From contig CAWDDF010000005.1 of assembly GCA_963801035.1 (NCBI GenBank), positions 221,148 through 285,147 on the forward strand: a stretch of DNA of 64,000 nt. Reading direction: 5' to 3'. A program made the position numbers and the translations under genes. Every line of letters begins with the position of its first letter. Position 1 is the stretch's first letter. The DNA comes from JACCZX01 sp963801035. GTDB taxonomy: Bacteria; Pseudomonadota; Gammaproteobacteria; Burkholderiales; Burkholderiaceae_F. Under the pieces are notes generated by a model. That model did not search any database and was not told the DNA's origin. It saw only the letters and a program-made list of their open reading frames with translations. Below, piece by piece: positions 1 to 8,419 of this stretch.

Positions 1-2
1 AG

Positions 3-1133
3 CTGATCGATCGCATTGCAGGGACGTCTGCCGGGTGGGAGCCCTACGGCGACGACAACCAGCGCTACATGAAGGAAGTCGATCGGGTCATTACCGAAAT
101 CCTCAAACACTTCGAAACAGATCTCGGCGTGTTCGATCGGTTGTATGGCGAGTTCGACAGGTTTGTCTCCGAAATTGCTCCCGAGGAAAACGATCCGGTG
201 TCTCGCGCCAAGAAGGCGCTTGAAGCGGCCGAGAAGCACGAGATCCTGACGATCAATACGACAATTCAAGTCAGGCGGGCGTTCGAGCGTGTCGACCTCG
301 AGCCGTACATCAAGGAATTCTTGCTCGGCGCTTGGGTCAAGGTGCTGGTCGCCGCGACAGTCCGGCAGGAGAAGACACCGGGGTTTGCGAAGGCGTTTCG
401 CGATGTCATCCATGAGCTGGTGTGGTCGGTGCAGCCCAAGGCAAGTACGGAGGACCGCAGCAAGCTGGTGAAGCTGATTCCTGGCATGGTGCGTGTATTG
501 CGCGACGGTCTCGGCTTGATCAATGCGCCAGAGCGCGACCGCGAATTATTTTTTACGCAGCTGATGGAATCGCATGCGATGGCGGTCAAGCCGGTCGATC
601 AGGCAACGTATATCAAGTCGAGTCTGCTGGCGTCAGAGCTGCGCGCAAAAATCGATGGCATGCAATTGTCGGGTGTGTTTCCCGTCACGACCGTGCCGGG
701 CGGTATCAAGGTGCCGACCAACGTCATCATGCACGCTGCTGCCGAGCACAAGGCGGACATTGTCATGCCCGACCCGGTCACCGACATTCAACGTCTCGAC
801 CCGGTGGAAGACGCGCGCGTGCAGGAAGAAATTGGCCGCTGGCAACGCGGCAACTGGTTCAAGCTGTGGAACGGAATGGAGTTCTCTCGCGCCAAGCTGC
901 GTTGGATGAGCCCGTTGCGCACGCTGTTCCTGTTTGCCAGCGAGCACGATCAAAAAGCGCATGTAATGTCCGCCGACATGCTGAAGTCATATCTGGCTCG
1001 CAAGTACATCGAGCCGCTCGAAAGCGTGCCGCTGACCAAGCGCGCAGTCGATGCGGTCGTCGCTGATTTTGAAAACGCACCCGATCGTGCGAAGTCGATG
1101 GCCAAGCGCTATGAGGCTTCCCAGCCCGCATGA
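3..1133 (+). CDS. DUF1631 family protein, C-terminal part (cut by window start)
   Basis: The frame is open from base 3, so the gene starts upstream; 376 C-terminal residues are visible. The sequence is mostly helical and charged, with the segment EFLLGAWVKVLVAATVRQ followed by WSVQPK and LVKLIPGMVRVLRDGL. These look like the DUF1631 family (sometimes mislabelled thymidine phosphorylase), common in beta- and gammaproteobacteria and of unknown function. No signal peptide or membrane span appears in the visible part. An internal ATG at base 69 is not a likely start because the frame reads through it with family-like sequence. It is followed after 72 bases by a GspE-type ATPase on the same strand. 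The family assignment comes from recalled sequence resemblance only. Confidence 0.75.
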   Translation: MIDRIAGTSAGWEPYGDDNQRYMKEVDRVITEILKHFETDLGVFDRLYGEFDRFVSEIAPEENDPVSRAKKALEAAEKHEILTINTTIQVRRAFERVDLEPYIKEFLLGAWVKVLVAATVRQEKTPGFAKAFRDVIHELVWSVQPKASTEDRSKLVKLIPGMVRVLRDGLGLINAPERDRELFFTQLMESHAMAVKPVDQATYIKSSLLASELRAKIDGMQLSGVFPVTTVPGGIKVPTNVIMHAAAEHKADIVMPDPVTDIQRLDPVEDARVQEEIGRWQRGNWFKLWNGMEFSRAKLRWMSPLRTLFLFASEHDQKAHVMSADMLKSYLARKYIEPLESVPLTKRAVDAVVADFENAPDRAKSMAKRYEASQPA

Positions 1134-1139
1134 GCGAGC

Positions 1140-1205
1140 CGCCGGGCCGCCCCAAGGCGAGTGACGTCCCCCACGGGGGGACCGCGCGTAGCGCCAGGGG
1201 GCAAC
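1140..1205. repeat. C/G-run palindromic element before gspE-like gene
   Basis: The gap between the DUF1631 gene and the ATPase gene contains a run of C and a run of G that pair (GTCCCCC at 1166-1172, GGGGGGAC at 1175-1182). They are followed by GCGCGTAGCGC and another G run directly before the ATG at 1206. This layout resembles short extragenic elements often found ahead of genes in Comamonadaceae and related Burkholderiales. The last G run could also serve as ribosome-binding site. The family link is from memory and is not tested. Confidence 0.45.
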
Positions 1206-3044
1206 ATGAGTCCTAAGGACGGCGCAGCGGTCGTGAAGAACACGACGGCTCCGCGTGAAAAGGGGCCGCGTGTGCAAGCGGTTCAGGCACCGCCCGGCCG
1301 CGTCAGCAGCGGCTTCGTGATAAAGCAACTCGTGGTCGACGGCTTGTTGTCCGCCGCCGACGCCGAGCGTTTCAAGACCACCGGTGGCAGCGCGCGCTCA
1401 GGACATCCGCTGGTCGTGCTGGCGGAGATGAACTACCGATCGCCGCAAGCCGACCGCCAGTTGCTCGATCTCGAGACCTTGACCCGCTGGATTGCCGAGA
1501 AAGCCGCGCTTCCGTACTTTCACATCGATCCGCTCAAAGTCGACTTCACGCGTGTGGTCGACGTGATGTCATCGTCGTACGCGACAACCTATTCGATCTT
1601 GCCGGTTGCGATGACGCCGACCGAGGTGACGATCGCGACCAGCGAGCCGTTCTTGACCGGCTGGGATCGCGAAATCGAGCAGATCACGAAGAAGAGCGTT
1701 CTGCGCGTTGTCGCAAATCCACTCGACGTCGCGCGCTACACGACCGAGTTCTTCAAGCTTGCGCAGCAGGTGCGCGGCGCAGCCAAGACCGGAAGCACGG
1801 CACTGGTATCGAGCTTCGAGCAATTGGTCGAGCTTGGCGGCAAGGTCGACGCCAACGATGCACACGTCATCCACATCGTCGATTGGCTGTTGCAGTACGC
1901 ATTCGATCAGCGCGCGAGCGATATTCATCTAGAGCCGCGACGCGAATTCGGAGTAGCGAGATTTCGCATCGACGGCGTGCTGCATCAGGTCTATCAGGTG
2001 CCGGCCGGTGTGATGGGTGCGATGACAAGCCGCATCAAGCTGCTCGGCCGTATGGACGTGATCGAAAAGCGGCGCCCTCAAGACGGTCGAATCAAGACCA
2101 AGGTGACGACTGGGCCGAACGCGGGGCGCGAAGTTGAAATTCGCTTGTCCACGTTACCGACCGCCTTTGGTGAAAAGCTCGTGATGCGGATCTTTGATCC
2201 GGAAGTCGTCGTGCGCAGTTACGCCGAGCTCGGATTCGCGAACGAAGAAGCAAAGCTGTGGGAAAGCTGGATTCACCGGCCATCGGGCATCGTTCTGGTG
2301 ACCGGCCCGACGGGTTCGGGCAAAACAACAACCCTGTATTCGACGCTGAAGCAGCTTGCAACGGATGAGGTAAACGTCAGCACGGTGGAAGACCCGATCG
2401 AAATGGTCGACCCGGCACTGAATCAAATGCAGGTTCAGCACGGTATCGATCTCGGGTTCGCCGACGGCCTGCGTGCGTTGATGCGGCAGGACCCGGACAT
2501 CATCATGGTCGGTGAAATTCGCGATAAGGAAACGGCCGACATGGCGGTGCAAGCCGCGCTGACCGGCCATCTGGTGTTCTCGACGTTGCACACGAACGAT
2601 GCTGCGTCCTCGGTTGCGCGGCTGCTGGAGCTCGGCATACCGAACTATCTGGTGAACGCGACGTTGATCGGCATCCTTGCGCAGCGCCTGATCCGCACGC
2701 TGTGCCCACATTGCAAGGCGGTCGGCGAGCCAATCGATCCGGTGCTTTGGAAAGAACTGGTCAACCCGTGGCGCTCGAATATCCCCGAGAAGGTCTACAA
2801 GCCGGTCGGGTGTCTCGAGTGCCGTAACACCGGATACATGCGCCGCACGGGCCTGATCGAGATGCTTGTGATGACCGACGCGATGCGTGCACTGGTCGGG
2901 CAAGAGGGCGATATCGTCAAGATGCGCAGCCAGGCCGCGCGTGATGGCTTGAAGTCGCTGCGTCTGTCGGGTGCTCAGAAGATTGCGAACGGGCAGACGA
3001 CGATGGACGAGGTGCTGAAAGCGGCGCCTCCGTTCACGACCTAA
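1206..3044 (+). CDS. GspE/PulE/PilB-family type II/IV secretion ATPase
   Basis: A 612-residue cytoplasmic hexameric ATPase of the kind that powers type II secretion or type IV pilus assembly. The N-terminal part (about 30-190) is a GSPII_E_N-like domain. The nucleotide-binding core carries the Walker A motif GPTGSGKTTT (Lys near 373), the Asp box/Walker B region DIIMVGEIRDKETAD and the His box TGHLVFSTLHTNDA. A tetracysteine zinc site follows (CPHC near 500-503 and CLEC near 536-539), typical of GspE and PilB. The start at 1206 is preferred over the in-frame GTG at 1161, which lies inside the palindromic element. No other gsp or pil genes are next to it, so its partner machine cannot be told from the window. 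Confidence 0.9.
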   Translation: MSPKDGAAVVKNTTAPREKGPRVQAVQAPPGRVSSGFVIKQLVVDGLLSAADAERFKTTGGSARSGHPLVVLAEMNYRSPQADRQLLDLETLTRWIAEKAALPYFHIDPLKVDFTRVVDVMSSSYATTYSILPVAMTPTEVTIATSEPFLTGWDREIEQITKKSVLRVVANPLDVARYTTEFFKLAQQVRGAAKTGSTALVSSFEQLVELGGKVDANDAHVIHIVDWLLQYAFDQRASDIHLEPRREFGVARFRIDGVLHQVYQVPAGVMGAMTSRIKLLGRMDVIEKRRPQDGRIKTKVTTGPNAGREVEIRLSTLPTAFGEKLVMRIFDPEVVVRSYAELGFANEEAKLWESWIHRPSGIVLVTGPTGSGKTTTLYSTLKQLATDEVNVSTVEDPIEMVDPALNQMQVQHGIDLGFADGLRALMRQDPDIIMVGEIRDKETADMAVQAALTGHLVFSTLHTNDAASSVARLLELGIPNYLVNATLIGILAQRLIRTLCPHCKAVGEPIDPVLWKELVNPWRSNIPEKVYKPVGCLECRNTGYMRRTGLIEMLVMTDAMRALVGQEGDIVKMRSQAARDGLKSLRLSGAQKIANGQTTMDEVLKAAPPFTT

Positions 3045-3077
3045 CGGTTCGAGCAAGCTGCTCCGGGCGGGAACGAC

Positions 3078-3125
3078 GATTGCGGGCGAAGGGGTACGCG
3101 GCGGCCGTTCGCCCCGCACGCAATC
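3078..3125. repeat. Imperfect inverted repeat downstream of the ATPase gene
   Basis: GATTGCGGGCGAA (3078-3090) pairs imperfectly with TTCGCCCCGCACGCAATC (3108-3125). It sits between the ATPase stop and the hemerythrin-like gene, so it could end transcription or be a mobile extragenic palindrome. There is no T run. Its right end touches the GGAGG ribosome-binding site of the next gene. Confidence 0.4.
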
Positions 3126-3137
3126 GGAGGCCAACAA

Positions 3138-3745
3138 ATGGATATCGCAGTACAGGAGAAATACGTCTGTTACAAACACTCTGCGCAAGCTTTCCCCCTG
3201 TATTACGACGATGATCCGCATGGATCACACGCACGTCCTGGCGCTTGCACGGCGCTATCACCCGGATACCTCACCCAACAAGAAGCTGGCGCTTGTAACG
3301 AATGCATGCCTGGCGCTGGAAGTCCACGCGCAACTCGAAGAGGAGATTTTCTATCCAGCTCTGCGCAGCGGGGCCGGTTCGGATCCGATTCTCGACAAGA
3401 GCGTTCCCGAACACAATGAAATGCGCCGTTTGATAAGTGCGCTACGCCATATGCAACCGGAGGATGCCGAGTACGACACAACCTTCATGGAGTTGATTCG
3501 CCTGGTGCTGCACCACGTTGCCGACGAAGGAAACCAGGCTTTTGCCTGAAGCCGAACGCGTGCTCGGCGGACAGTTGCGTGAGCTTGGGCAGCAGATGAC
3601 CAGGCGGCGCCTGCAGTTACTGCGGCCGCATGCGATGGAAGTCACGAAGACGGCGGTGCGCTCGTTCCCGGTCGCATCGGCAATGACGGCTGTGATGGCC
3701 GTGCTGCTCGGTTCGCTGCTGGTCAGGCAACTGACGATCCGGTAA
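3138..3745 (+). pseudogene. Hemerythrin/HHE-domain protein, frameshifted
   Basis: A cation-binding HHE-type protein read across three frames. A good GGAGG site precedes the ATG at 3138 (MDIAVQEKY). The core then continues in another frame from about 3211 (RMDHTHVLALARR, LEVHAQLEEEIFYPALR, SVPEHNEMRR, LVLHHVADE), with the His and Glu residues expected of a di-iron four-helix bundle. A further +1 base near 3531 (GACGAAGGAAACC) moves it into the frame giving ETRLLPEAERVLG and a C-terminal hydrophobic helix ending at 3745. Removing two extra bases gives 202 codons, the length I expect for this burkholderialean family. Residue order is intact, so sequencing error is as likely as real decay. Such proteins are thought to sense or store oxygen, NO or iron. 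Confidence 0.7.
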
Positions 3746-3753
3746 ATGGTCCG

Positions 3754-3790
3754 TTGCGAGTGACCAGTACCTGAAACTGGTTACTCGCAA
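3754..3790. terminator. Long hairpin between convergent genes
   Basis: TTGCGAGTGACCAGT (3754-3768) and ACTGGTTACTCGCAA (3776-3790) form a 15-bp stem with one G-T mismatch and a 7-base loop. It lies in the 86-base gap between the convergent hemerythrin and FMN reductase genes, the usual place for a bidirectional terminator. There is no T tract on either side, so it is not a canonical intrinsic terminator. Confidence 0.5.
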
Positions 3791-3831
3791 GGTGCTGTCA
3801 CCAGCCCGAAAGTTCCACTTTGCGACGCCGC

Positions 3832-4407
3832 TCAACTGACGAGTTGCGCGTCCGCGTGCTCGACGTGCGTTTTTACCCAAGCCACGTAGCGATCCATCCA
3901 ACCCTGCAAGAATTTCCTGCTGGAGGGCCCAACATTGCCGGACGCATCGAACAGCCCTTCCTTGGCCTGGATAAATGCCTCCGGCTGGCCAAGCGTCGGC
4001 ACGTCAAGATAGGCAAGGACGTTGCGCAAATGCTGTTGCGCCACGGCAGTGCCGACAGCGCCAACCGAGACGCCCAGCACACCGGCCGGCTTGCCTGCCC
4101 AGGCGTTCTGGCCGTACGGGCGCGAGGCATGATCTATCGCATTCTTCAGCACGCCTGGCATCGAACGGTTGTACTCCGGAGTGACGAATACGACACCGTC
4201 GGACGACATGATCTCTTTCTTTAATCGTTTGACCGTCTCCCCCGGGTTCGCCTCATCGTCCTGGTTATAGAGCGGCAAGTCGCCAATTTCCAACTGTCGG
4301 AACGAGAACTCAGCCGGCGCCAACTTGACGATGGCCGTCGCGAGCTGGCGGTTGAAGGAATCGCGGCGAAGGCTGCCGACGAGGACGGCGATCTGATATT
4401 GGCTCAT
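3832..4407 (-). CDS. NADPH-dependent FMN reductase (ChrR-like)
   Basis: A 191-residue flavodoxin-fold reductase. The N-terminus IAVLVGSLRRDSFNRQLA is the phosphate-binding loop of the NADPH-dependent FMN reductase/chromate reductase family, and VTPEYNRSMPGVLKNAIDHASR is the second flavin-contact motif. Family members pass electrons from NAD(P)H through FMN to quinones, chromate, azo dyes or free flavin, and are cytoplasmic. Length is typical. The gene is separated by 113 bases from the divergently oriented sequence and is not obviously in an operon. The exact substrate cannot be told from sequence. Confidence 0.85.
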   Translation of the reverse strand: MSQYQIAVLVGSLRRDSFNRQLATAIVKLAPAEFSFRQLEIGDLPLYNQDDEANPGETVKRLKKEIMSSDGVVFVTPEYNRSMPGVLKNAIDHASRPYGQNAWAGKPAGVLGVSVGAVGTAVAQQHLRNVLAYLDVPTLGQPEAFIQAKEGLFDASGNVGPSSRKFLQGWMDRYVAWVKTHVEHADAQLVS

Positions 4408-4520
4408 CTGGACCCCCAGGTTTCAAAGCTGGCGGGACACTGCAAGCAGGCACTGAGCCCGCACGCCGAGGTCAACTCAAAATGGTGGGGCGACGGCGGG
4501 GTCTGGACTACGCAAAAAAG

Positions 4521-5693
4521 TCACTTGCTCAGGGTGCGCATCGCTCGCGTCAAGCCATCGAGCGTCATCGGGAACATCTTGCCGCCTGCGATTTGACGAA
4601 TTACCGAAATCGATTGACGGTACTGCCATAGCTGCTCGGGTTCCGGATTAAGCCAGACCGACTTTGGAAACGTCGAAAACAACCGCTGCAGCCACACGGC
4701 CCCCGCCTCGTCGTTGTTGTACTCGACCGAGCCGCCGGGTTGCAGTACTTCATATGGGCTCATCGTCGCATCGCCGACAAAGATCAACTTCCAGTCGTGC
4801 GGATACTTTCGAAGCACATCCCACGTTGCATGGCGCTCCGTATAGCGGCGCCGATTATTCCGCCACAAAAACTCGTACACACAATTGTGAAAGTAGTAGA
4901 ACTCGAGGTGCTTGAACTCGCTCTTGGCAGCGCTGAACAGCTCTTCGGTGCGCTTGATGTGTTCGTCCATCGTGCCGCCGACATCGAGCAGCATCAGCAC
5001 CTTGACGGTGTTGTGCCTTTCGGGGACCAGCTTCAGATCAAGCCAGCCCGCGTTTTTCGCGGTCGACTCGATCGTGTCGTGCATGTCGAGCTCGAGCTCG
5101 GCGCCTTCGCGGGCGAAGCGGCGCAGACGACGTAGCGCGACCTTGATGTTGCGGGTTCCGATCTCGACTGAATCGTCGTAATCGCGATAACCGCGCATCT
5201 CCCAAACCTTGACGGCCGACTTCCCACCCTTCGATGGGCCGCCGATGCGGATACCTTCCGGATGTGCACCACCATGGCCGAACGGCGATGTGCCCCCGGA
5301 GCCGATCCACTTGTTGCCACCGTGGTGCGCGCCGTCCTGCTCTTCGAGCCGCTTGCGAAACTCATCCATCAGCTTGTCCCAGCCGAGCTTCTCGAGCTTC
5401 GCGATCTCCTCTGGTGAGAATGTGCGTTCAAGCATCTGCTTGAACCATTCGTCCGGAATTTCCTTCGTGAAGTCGATCGCCGTTTGCACGCCCTGGAAAT
5501 ATTCGCCAAAGGCGCGATCAAAGCGGTCGAACTGTGTTTCGTCCTTTACCAACGTCGCGCGCGATAGGTAATAGAAGTCATTGATCGAAGGGCCGATAAC
5601 ATCTCTTTTCAAAGCGTCGAGCAACGTCAGCAACTCATTGATCGAAACCTTGAGCTTGGCTTGTCGCAGATGAAAAAAGAAGTCGATCAGCAT
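4521..5693 (-). CDS. VWA-domain CoxE-like protein
   Basis: A 390-residue protein of the CoxE-like family. The N-terminal half is charged and helical (LIDFFFHLRQAKLKVSINELLTLL). A Gly-rich linker follows near 125-160 (GGNKWIGSGGTSPFGHGGAHPEG), then a C-terminal von Willebrand A-like fold. The metal-site motif reads LLDVGGTMDEH instead of the usual DxSxS, so the MIDAS is partly degenerate, as I recall for this subfamily. It is the last gene of a minus-strand operon with a MoxR-type AAA ATPase and a GNAT gene. MoxR/VWA pairs act as chaperones that insert cofactors or remodel enzyme complexes; the client here is unknown. Start is ATG at 5693, six bases after the preceding stop. Confidence 0.85.
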   Translation of the reverse strand: MLIDFFFHLRQAKLKVSINELLTLLDALKRDVIGPSINDFYYLSRATLVKDETQFDRFDRAFGEYFQGVQTAIDFTKEIPDEWFKQMLERTFSPEEIAKLEKLGWDKLMDEFRKRLEEQDGAHHGGNKWIGSGGTSPFGHGGAHPEGIRIGGPSKGGKSAVKVWEMRGYRDYDDSVEIGTRNIKVALRRLRRFAREGAELELDMHDTIESTAKNAGWLDLKLVPERHNTVKVLMLLDVGGTMDEHIKRTEELFSAAKSEFKHLEFYYFHNCVYEFLWRNNRRRYTERHATWDVLRKYPHDWKLIFVGDATMSPYEVLQPGGSVEYNNDEAGAVWLQRLFSTFPKSVWLNPEPEQLWQYRQSISVIRQIAGGKMFPMTLDGLTRAMRTLSK

Positions 5694-5699
5694 GGTTGA

Positions 5700-6297
5700 T
5701 TACGCGCTGTGACGAGCCAATCGTAGCTCCAGATGGCGTTTGACGTCGGGCCACTCGGCAGCGAGGATGCTGTAGATAACGGTGTCGCGAACCGTCCCGT
5801 CGCGCCGTGGATGATGATGGCGAATGACGCCGTCTTTCTTTGCTCCGAGCGCTTCGATCGCGCGCTGCGAACCGAAATTGAAGTTATCGGTGCGCAGTCC
5901 GACGACCCCGCAACCGAGCGAAACGAACGCATGCGTCAGCAACAGCAATTTGCAGGCAGTGTTGACGTTGGTTTTTTGCCACCGCTTTGCATACCAGGTG
6001 TAACCGATCTCGACGCGATCGATGGCGGGCACGATGTCGTGATAACGCGTGCTTCCCGCAATTGTGTTGGTAGCGAGCTCGCGCACGGCCCAAGCCAGCA
6101 TATGACCGGCACGCTGGCCTTCGATCGCGGCATCGACGTAGCCGTGCGTATCCGCAGGCTCGGGTACCGATGTGAACCAGAGTTTCCACAGCTCACCGTC
6201 GCTTGCGGCAGCAGCCAGGCCCGGACTCGTGTTCGTGTCCCAACGGCTCGAGCCGGACGCCGAAACCCTCAAGCGTGACCGGCGCGACGGCAATCAT
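5700..6297 (-). CDS. GNAT family acetyltransferase (RimJ/RimL-like), one frameshift
   Basis: A GNAT protein of the type that acetylates protein N-termini or small amines. The main frame carries WKLWFTSVPEP, IAGSTRYHDI, VEIGYTWYAKRWQKTNVNT (acetyl-CoA-binding region) and a C-terminal YSILAAEWPDVKRHLELRL. The true N-terminus MIAVAPVTLEGFGVRLEPLGHEHE is in another frame. One extra base near 6225 separates them, and removing it gives 199 codons. The ATG at 6297 overlaps the stop of the upstream MoxR gene by one base, which supports this start. The gene sits between moxR-like and coxE-like genes, so it is probably co-transcribed with them. Substrate unknown. Confidence 0.75.
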
Positions 6298-7142
6298 TAG
6301 CGGTTCTGTCGCGCCATGAATACGAGACGCTCGAAGAGATGCATGTCCTGCTCGTTCTTCAGCAACGCGCCCGCTAGCGGTGGAACGGCCAATTTTTCGT
6401 CTTTCGAACGCAGCGCGTCGGCCGGAATCTGCTCCGCCACCAACAGCTTCAGCCAATCGAGCAATTCGGACGTCGAAGGTTTTTTCTTCAGGCCCGGCAG
6501 GTCGCGTGTGCCGAAGAACACTGATAGCGCGTTTTGCAGCAGGTCCTTGCGCAGCTTCGGGAAATGCACGTCAACGATCGCCTGCATCGTTTCCTTGTCG
6601 GGAAACTTGATGTAGTGAAAAAAACAGCGCCGCAAGAATGCGTCCGGTAATTCCTTTTCGTTGTTAGACGTGATCACAACCAGCGGGCGATGCCGCGCGA
6701 CTACCGTTTGCCTCGTTTCATAGACGAAAAATTCCATCCGGTCGAGCTCACGCAGCAGATCGTTCGGAAACTCGATGTCTGCCTTGTCGATCTCATCGAT
6801 CAGCAGCACGGTTTGCTGTTCAGCTTCGAAGGCCTGCCACAGCACACCCTTGACGATGTAGTTCTGGATATCGTGCACACGTGCATCGCCGAGCTGCGAG
6901 TCGCGCAGGCGCGACACCGCGTCGTACTCGTAAAGCCCCTGCTGCGCCTTCGTAGTCGATTTGATGTGCCAGGCCAGCAATGGCATGCGCAGCGCGCGCG
7001 CCACTTCTTCGGCGAGCATCGTCTTGCCGGTGCCGGGCTCGCCCTTGATCAACAACGGCCGCTGCAGAATCAGCGCAGCGTTGACGGCAAGCTTTAGATC
7101 GTCGGTCGCGACATAAGTCTCGGACCCTTCGAAGCGCAGCAT
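6297..7142 (-). CDS. MoxR-family AAA+ ATPase
   Basis: A 281-residue MoxR-type AAA+ ATPase. Walker A is GEPGTGKTMLAEEVA (near 36-50), Walker B is LLIDEIDKAD, and sensor 1 lies in ITSNNEKELPDAFLRRCFFHYI. This family works with VWA-domain partners to mature or activate enzyme complexes, and such a partner (CoxE-like, 4521-5693) lies two genes downstream in the same operon. The protein is soluble, and the length is normal for the single-domain type. The promoter should lie in the 122-base divergent gap to the cytochrome gene. Confidence 0.9.
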   Translation of the reverse strand: MLRFEGSETYVATDDLKLAVNAALILQRPLLIKGEPGTGKTMLAEEVARALRMPLLAWHIKSTTKAQQGLYEYDAVSRLRDSQLGDARVHDIQNYIVKGVLWQAFEAEQQTVLLIDEIDKADIEFPNDLLRELDRMEFFVYETRQTVVARHRPLVVITSNNEKELPDAFLRRCFFHYIKFPDKETMQAIVDVHFPKLRKDLLQNALSVFFGTRDLPGLKKKPSTSELLDWLKLLVAEQIPADALRSKDEKLAVPPLAGALLKNEQDMHLFERLVFMARQNR

Positions 7143-7264
7143 TGGTACAGGATGACAGGAAATGCGGAGTAAATCGAGTATACCGATCGAGTATGCGACG
7201 CTTGAGGGCGATCAATGCCGCTCCGCTACAATCGCCCGCTGTTTCGCATACGATCCCCGACGAG

Positions 7265-7626
7265 ATGAAGTTTTTTCTGCTGATGCTGTTAGCGGCCGCA
7301 TTCACGCAATCCGCGGCGGCGCAAGACAGCAAGAGTGGTGCTGCTTCAGCGCCGAGCCACGCCCAGGCGAACGTGTCGATGTGCATTGGCTGCCATGGCG
7401 ATTCCGGGGTATCAGGCATCGTTTCCGTATGTTTATCGCGTACCGAAAATTGGTGGACAGAGTCAGCCCTATATCGAGGCGGCGCTAAAGGCTTATCGGC
7501 AGGGAGCGCGCAATCACCCGTCAATGACTGCGGTGGCCAAGTCGCTGACGGACGAGCAGATTTCGGCGGTGGCCGCGTATTACGCGGCGCGCGGCTCTCG
7601 ACCCGGTCGTGGCATCTTCCAAATGA
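7265..7626 (+). pseudogene. Cytochrome c, class I (c553/c4-like), frameshifted
   Basis: The N-terminus MKFFLLMLLAAAFTQSAAAQ is a Sec signal peptide, followed by one haem motif CIGCH. After CHG the sequence continues in another frame as IPGYQASFPYVYRVPKIGGQ and SLTDEQISAVAAYYA, so there is one extra base near 7399 (GGCGATT). A second shift near 7590 would lead into a frame ending in a TGA at 7624-7626. With both corrected the gene is 120 codons, normal for a small periplasmic monohaem cytochrome c. Without the second shift it would read into the next cytochrome. It probably carries electrons to terminal oxidases together with the adjacent cytochrome. Confidence 0.65.
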
Positions 7627-7649
7627 GCGCACTCGAAGTGAAAGCCGGC

Positions 7650-7976
7650 ATGTTCAAAGTCGCGTTGTTGAGCGCGTGCTTGCTGGCGGCAGCGCCGGTC
7701 GGTGCGCAGGACGCAAAAAAAGGCGAAGAGCTCGCGCAACAGCAGTGCGCGGCATGTCATGGCAAGGATTTCGTCACGGGCGTCGATCCGACGTATCCGA
7801 GACTTGCCGGGCAATACCAGGACTATCTCGAAAAAGTGCTTCGCGACTACAAGAGCGGGGCGCGCAAGAATCCCATCATGAATGGCATCGCCAAACCGCT
7901 GACACGCGACGACATTCGAAACGTGGCGGCCTATCTTTCCGCACTGTCAGGGCCGCTGAGCAACCAGACGCGCTAG
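7650..7976 (+). CDS. Cytochrome c, class I (small periplasmic)
   Basis: A 108-residue protein with a clean signal peptide (MFKVALLSACLLAAAPVGAQ), one haem-binding CAACH motif near residue 32, and the distal part DPTYPRLAGQYQDYLEKVL ... NPIMNGIAKPLTRDDIRNVAAYLSAL. The Met in IMNG may be the axial ligand, as in c553-type cytochromes. An alternative in-frame ATG at 7623 would add nine residues and overlap the repaired stop of the upstream cytochrome (ATGA). I prefer 7650 because the signal peptide is then of standard shape. The last four bases overlap the convergent DUF1841 gene. Confidence 0.8.
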   Translation: MFKVALLSACLLAAAPVGAQDAKKGEELAQQQCAACHGKDFVTGVDPTYPRLAGQYQDYLEKVLRDYKSGARKNPIMNGIAKPLTRDDIRNVAAYLSALSGPLSNQTR

Positions 7977-8419
7977 TTCTCACTCGCGCGGCGCTTCAGG
8001 CAGTCCAAATAGCGCGCGCTCATCTCGTCGGCGGGCATTGCTTGACCTGCGCGTTGCGCGCTCCACACCGCTTCGCCGAGGCATTCCATCACGTCGTGCA
8101 TCGCCGCGTGCTCGTCGCCACGCCGCGCGACAAGCTGTCGAAAAACGGCACGGATGCCTGGCGGCTGATCGATCGAAAGTTGCTCTGCGATCGCCAAGTG
8201 CATCGACATGTGCAAAAACGGATTGGTGCGGCCGTCTTCGACCACGTACTCACGCGTAAGGGCGGCGTCCAGGTCATCGAACTCGCCGTGATATTCGGGA
8301 TGTTTCAGCATCCAATCGAGGGCAACGGCTTCCAGGGGTGACAGCACTTTCGCTTCGCGATGCTTGCGCCATGTGTCGCAGAAGAATCGGCGGACGTCTT
8401 CCTTCGATGGATTGAACAT
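7973..8419 (-). CDS. DUF1841 family protein
   Basis: A 148-residue soluble protein that begins MFNPSKEDVRRFFCDTWRKH and contains HPEYHGEF and NPFLHMSMHLAIAEQLSIDQPPGI, the hallmarks of DUF1841, a proteobacterial family of unknown function. The conserved His residues could bind a metal; this is inference. It directly follows nth (stop and start separated by one base or less), and both belong to the minus-strand run phaZ-rsxB-nth-DUF1841. Confidence 0.85.
   Translation of the reverse strand: MFNPSKEDVRRFFCDTWRKHREAKVLSPLEAVALDWMLKHPEYHGEFDDLDAALTREYVVEDGRTNPFLHMSMHLAIAEQLSIDQPPGIRAVFRQLVARRGDEHAAMHDVMECLGEAVWSAQRAGQAMPADEMSARYLDCLKRRASEN

Noticed and set aside
2154..3221. 355-codon minus-strand open frame
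   Set aside because: Antisense to the secretion ATPase gene with its conserved motifs; no plausible start signal.
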